From assembly GCA_905236295.1 (NCBI GenBank), contig CAJOQF010000224.1, forward strand, positions 1-8,798: 8,798 bases of DNA, read 5' to 3'. This stretch comes from an uncultured Eubacterium sp. GTDB taxonomy: Bacteria; Bacillota; Clostridia; Lachnospirales; Lachnospiraceae. The position numbers were made by a program, and so were the translations under genes. This document shows positions 1 to 6,100 of this stretch, in pieces. The notes under the pieces were generated by a model that was given only the letters and a program-made list of their open reading frames with translations, was not told where the DNA came from and searched no databases. Within the stretch, counting starts at the first letter, position 1. Every line of letters begins with the position of its first letter.

Positions 1-174
1 CTTTCCTGAGGATGAAGTCCAATAATATCCATACTCGCCTCCGACACTCTTTGCCTCGACATTTGAAGGCAGATCTGCGGATGTAACTGTATAAGAATCG
101 CTTCCTGCCGAAATCTCCACACTCTTCTTTGAGATCTTTCCCTCTTTGATATCTGCAAATGTCAGCCTGTATTT
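1..174 (-). repeat. Possible third, diverged InlB-B repeat cut by the window edge, residues 2764-2821
   Basis: Directly after YAQW the chain restarts with KYRLTFADIKEGKISKKS, which resembles the first strand of the preceding repeats, and ends at the edge in a Gly/Tyr/Ser-rich stretch. The GW and YAxW hallmarks are not seen before base 1, so this could be a degenerate repeat or a different domain. Confidence 0.4.
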
Positions 175-3100
175 ATCTCGCCATTGTGCGTATAAAGTAA
201 CAGTTGCATTATCTTCATCCGTCAGATTCTTTACTGTTGCTCCCGGCTTATATGATATTCCACTACCATTCTTTTCCGTGTTCCATCCAACGAAGAATGT
301 ACCCGAAAGAGTCGTTTCATATTTTGCATTAGTATCATCTTTGTTTGGAAGTGTTATTTCTTTATCATAGGCAATACTGTCCATTGCTGGAAGATTATCG
401 CTGGCTGTCTTAAGTTTTCCGTATCCCGGATCAAATACTATCTTGTATGAAATAGGCTCCCATTTCGCATAGAGGGTAATATCGTCTGTCAGGTTATCAT
501 ACGTATTGTTTGTGTTGTTGCCACTGCCTGTACAATACTCAGCAGCCCCATTCTTATCCGTACTCCAGCCCTTAAACTTATATCCGGTTCTGGTCGGATA
601 GTCTGATTTGAATGTAACCTTTCCGTTCGCATCAGCATGAAGAGATTTGACGGATAATTCATCCGCATCCTCATAGTTTGCATCAAAGGTTATGACATGA
701 GTTGCCAGAATATTTCCCCCAAGAATATAGGACGCATTCTCTTCATCTCCATCTGCCACCTTGAATTTTACGCTGACGTTTCCACCAACCTTGCCTGTTG
801 CAGGACGAACCTTAATGCTTCTGTATCGGAAATCACCGTCATTGGATATCGAATCGGCAGCACTTCCTATATCAAGCACATAATCACCTGGAGTGTAGGT
901 CTTATTACTTCCGTCATCAACTATCGACGTGACTTCTGTTCCGTTGATCCATGCATTTTTAATAGTTGCTCTGCCTAAAGCCTCATCCTCATACGATTCA
1001 TAGAGGAATACATCAACAGTGCCATCATCTTCCATCTCAGGCTTAGGAGAAGATGTGTAATTCTTATTGACACCGTTATGCTCACCATCCGATGCACGAC
1101 TCGTCTCATTAAAGAACGCCGTAGAAGCTCCTACCGTTCCAAGTCCGTTATTACTCAATCCGATAACGCCATATGTCTGAAGTGTCATATACTCGGAAAC
1201 GCTGTAATCCTGCCCGTTGTACCTGCAGGTTGCTGTTACTATTATCTGTGTCTTGCCCGGATTCTTGCTTACAATATTGCAGGTATTCGACGTGAGCGTC
1301 TTTTCCGAAACGCCGACTCCTCCGCCAATGTTTGCAACACTTGCATCCTGTATGGAAACCTTCCATGATGCCTTATGTGAATACATCTCGCCGCTTGAAG
1401 ACTTTGCATCAAGTTCAAGTGAACTCGACTCACCCTGAGCCTGCTTAATCTCGCCCGGTGTTGTGTAGATTCCGAGTTCTGCCTGAACTTCAAGTATGAG
1501 TTTGGCTTTTCCGACGGTTATAGTCTCTGTACCTGTCTTTAACGCCTTGAATTTAACAGTGTATATGCCATCGCCGTTATTCGTCACATCAGCAATCTCC
1601 ACTATACCGCCCACTTCCATATTGAAGCTTGTGTATTTTCCTGACGAATCCTTGGTATCGAGAGCAGAACTTGACGCTTCCAATACTCTAAACTCCTTAT
1701 ATGCGAAGTCTTCATCCGGATGTTTATCTCCGAAGATATCCATAGTAGAGCGAGCACTCGACCAATACATTCCTTCAAGTGGCCAGGTTCCGTAATGGAC
1801 ATTTACTGTTCCACCGAAGACAATGTCATCCTGTCTGATGACAGTTGGGAACGGATAATTGAGTCCGTCAAGAGTCTCATCATCACCCGGGAAGCTGTAC
1901 TTTCCATCTATATTAGCTGCGTCCTCCCCACTTCCCTGCTGTGTGGTGACCCAATCCCAGTTGGAGCCCAATGCTGTAAGAATGTTATTCTGCGTCTCAT
2001 TTCGATCATTTTGGAAGTCTGATGCTCCCTCACCATTTGCCAGCTGGGCATAGCTTAACTGTATAGGATGAATACTTTTATCCTTCTGGAGTCTGTTATT
2101 ATGCGCATTAGTGTAGCCATAAACCCGGGCGATCATGGCGCCTCCGCCTCTTACCATATTATAATAATAAGTCTCATATACCCTGTTTGATTCATCATCA
2201 GCGCCGTCTATGTTCTTCAGGTAATATGCACTATTACCATTTTGATATTTAAAATTACCTTCCGAAGTAAAATCAGAAGCTGCATGCGGATTTGTATTGC
2301 TGTCAGTATCCGGGTTTAAAAGTTCATAAGGTGATCTATCTCCTAATCTGCCGTTCTCAGTGTATATCAGATACTTAGGAGCATTACTTACATCAATCGG
2401 TTTACCAAAGTAATAGCAGTTATTGAGGTTAACTGTATAATCTTTCGAGCTATCATTACAATATCTGTCTGCTAGACTTGCAATCAATGTGATTGCTCGT
2501 ATACTTCCCTGCATCTTTGGAAAGTCCACATAAGAGTAACAGTTTGTAATCGTAGGAGAATTGTCATCAGCGTTACCTTTTCCTGTAAAGTTATAATAGT
2601 TCATCGAAAAGGCACTTCCGGATATACCTGCGATGTACACATTCATACTGTAAGGTCGATAACATCTTACAGAATCGTTGCCGGTTTCTTTTCCGGTACC
2701 GCCTATTATATTGCCTTCATTATCTAATAGTTGTCCTTTTTTGTTGCGCACCTCGGCAAGGGTATAATCACCAACCCTTATACTTCCTCCTGCATAGCAA
2801 TCTGTCGCTGATCCCGGAAGTGCACCGACAAGTCCTCCTGTTCGAACATAATCCCCCCAGGTTGCGTGTCCATAATTATACACGCCGGAACCGGATTTAT
2901 GTTCATGGGTACAGTTTATCTCTATGTCCGTTACCGCAGAACATTTAACCAGATTTACCCTTGTAGCACCAACAAGTCCTCCAACATTGGATTCACCACA
3001 TGTCAACTGATTTGTACTGTTGTCAATTATCTTATATCCGGCAACCGCACAGTTTTCTATAGTTGTTTCCTTATCTCCCTCATATTTATAAGCGATTCCT

Positions 3101-6100
3101 ACAAGTCCTCCTATACTGTATCCGCCTTCCTTCGGACTTGTTTCCGGCGTGCTTCTTTCTATGGTATTCGCCTTTTCGGAGTCGGAATACAGAATGATAT
3201 TTTTCAGATCAGCGCTTACGGTCACTCCAAACACACCCACGGAAAATGCCTTGGAGTTTATCTTTAAGTTTTGTATCTTATAACTCTGACCATTATAATT
3301 ACCTTCAAACCACGCATAAAGCAATGCGTTATATGAATTATTGCTTGATGCGTTATAACTCGGAGCAATAGGGGTAAAGTTATCAATGACCGCATCACCC
3401 TTTGAATCGAGCCCCGTCAGATCATGTGTCTGTAAGAATTCCAGCGGATCATCTTGTTTATGTCCCACAGTACTTTTTGTCTGTTTCCCTTGTCCTACTA
3501 CAGATGCATATGCGAGATATGGAAATTTCTTATACGCATCATTATCCGGAACAGCAAACGCATTTACAGTTTTAGTGTCGGCATTCCAGTTAATATACTG
3601 AAGCTGTTCTATCGTTCTAATCTCATACGGATTTGTACTTTTCCCCGGATCCGTCAGATAATCCGTCTTATTTCCTGCCTTTCCTGAACGATCCGTAACC
3701 TCAAGACTTGTTTCCGTTGTTATAGCATTCGTAAGGCTCATCGCATTTGCAAAGAACGGGGCAATCTTAAAAATCTTGGTGTGATCGTTTCCACCGTATG
3801 TCCCCGTTAACTTCCATGTTCCGTTTTGAACATTTGCTGTCGCATCGCTGAGCGACAGATACATCTCATCATTATATTTAGGATCATCTACGCTCAACGT
3901 ATTGAACGGATAGAAATTATAATTCTTAACTTCCTTCTCGAGAGCCGTTCGAGCGTCAGTATTTAGCTTGCTCTTATCCGGAACATAAAGATTTATTGTT
4001 TCTACCGAGGATACAGTAGTAGCATCATCACAGTAGTAGCCGTAACCATAATCCACGATCAGGCCGTCATCATCATGCATATTACAAAGTGATGTTCCTG
4101 CAACATCATTGTTGTTGTCGATACCTATATAGGTAAAGTGATAGCCTGCATTATCTCCGCCTTCTTCTTTCTCCCAATAGAAGATTCCGAATCTACCAAG
4201 CGAAGCTTTCCTTATCCAGTCTCCGTAGTGAATATATTTGCCGTCCGCATCCTTAACAACTGCCCTGAACGGATAATCGGTGTCATCATCATATTTAGGA
4301 TAGTCTTTGGTCGTTTCTACCGAAGGTGAGGCATCCTTTACCATTTCCTGACGTGTAACGCCCTTTCCGGAACCCTTGGTATTGCTGTATGGATACAAAT
4401 GTCCTACATAGGAATATGTACCCTCCTTGAGGTATGTACATTTAACTACACTGCCTCCCATAGGAGAAAATGCATAGGCTGTGGTATTGCCTGAAGTGTA
4501 CATATTTACGGCTGTGTATGAGGAATTGATAGCTCCGTTATTTTCCGAAGCAAAACCGCCGAGAGTGATCTTTCCTCCTCTCGGATTTGTTACTTCAATA
4601 TGTCCAAGACTGTAACAATTCTTTATATTACCTCCATTGAGTCCGGCAAATCCTCCCACATAAGCAGTTGCATAGTTGGTTGTAATTCTGATAAACGGAG
4701 AATCCGCGGATGAATTCTTAACTGTTCCCGAATTGTATCCAACCATACCTCCGGCGTAAACGTGGCTGTTTGAATTTCCGACTATGGTTCCATCGGAATC
4801 CGCCATATAGTATCCGGCTACTGCACAATTATCCACTGTTCCACTGTTTTTGCCGACAAGAATACCCAGATTTGCCGTCTGGTTCTTTCCCAAATCCTCA
4901 TCACTGCCTGCATAATAATGTGTCACAGCACCCTTATCCATGTAGTAATGGTTTTGGTTATAGACCGTCACCTTTGTCGGTTTTGTTGTCTGGTCGGAAT
5001 CATCAAAATCTGCAAAAAGAACTATATTCTTGAGCGACCCTTCATTCACTCCGAAAAGACCCACATTATACTCACTCTTCTTAGTATTAGACTTTTCAAG
5101 CACAAAGCCAACATCTCTTATGAGATAAGAGCCTCCGTTGTACTTTGCATTAAATGATGCATCAACACTTCCGATCGGATTCTGGCGTACAATATGAGCA
5201 TTATCCGGAATCTCTGTTGAGAAGAAATCATGCCAGTCATAATCTTTGTAGCTCAAATCATATGTCTGTCTGAAAGTACGTCCCTCTGTGGCATCTCTGT
5301 AGTACTTGTAGTAAAGACTCATGTTATAGAGATGTCTTGCCGAGCGCACATAAATTGCAGCAGAATTCTTTAGCGCCGGGACATCCTTGGTCGGATCCTT
5401 CAAATAGCCTACAGATCTCGCCATATGTGGATTAAAGTAGAACATCTCCGATTTATCTGAAGATCCACTAACCTTATATGTAAACTTTACTTTTGAATAG
5501 TAGTCAGAATTCGTTGTGAATACAGGATTAACATTTTCAGTGGAAAGCGGATAAATGTAAAACTCTTCCCCCTCATATTCCGTCTTAAACGGGGTAACAG
5601 CCCCATCTCCTTTGAGTTTGATAGTCTCAGTTTTTTCACCTGATACAAAATAATAAACTACATCTATACTGTCAGGGAGATTTGCAAGTTTTTCCTTTGA
5701 ATATGCGATTCCATAGCCATCACCCTCCACTGCTTCGCCATCAGAAAGATTGTTATAGAGCGCATTTATATTACCACCATAGAATTTCACATCATGATTC
5801 TTTTCGTACTTCTCATAATATACCAGAGCACCCGGCATAAACTCAGCCAGCCAGTCACCGTGATGATCAAGTTCCTTTATCATAGGATGTGGATAGGTGG
5901 TAAGCGCCATTCCATCTCTCAAGTTATATGCATAGGTATTGCAGTTGGTAGTAAACTCTGACCCAAGATTGGATAAAAGCTGTTCCTCCAAAATGGTCTC
6001 AGCCATAACCGTATCGTCTTCGCTATTGTTAGCATTTTCAACATTCGCCAGAGTTCCACCCTTTATAGAATCCTGCGGATAGTAATAAACTTTTTCGGTT

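Noticed and set aside
146..2053. Several short plus- and minus-strand open frames of 60-100 codons
   Set aside because: All lie inside the giant gene in other frames; their products are low in recognisable structure and they overlap one another heavily.
2866..3267. Plus-strand open frame of 133 codons, the longest on that strand
   Set aside because: It lies opposite GLUG block 3 of the well-supported giant gene, has no convincing ribosome site, and its product resembles no family I know. It is an antisense shadow.
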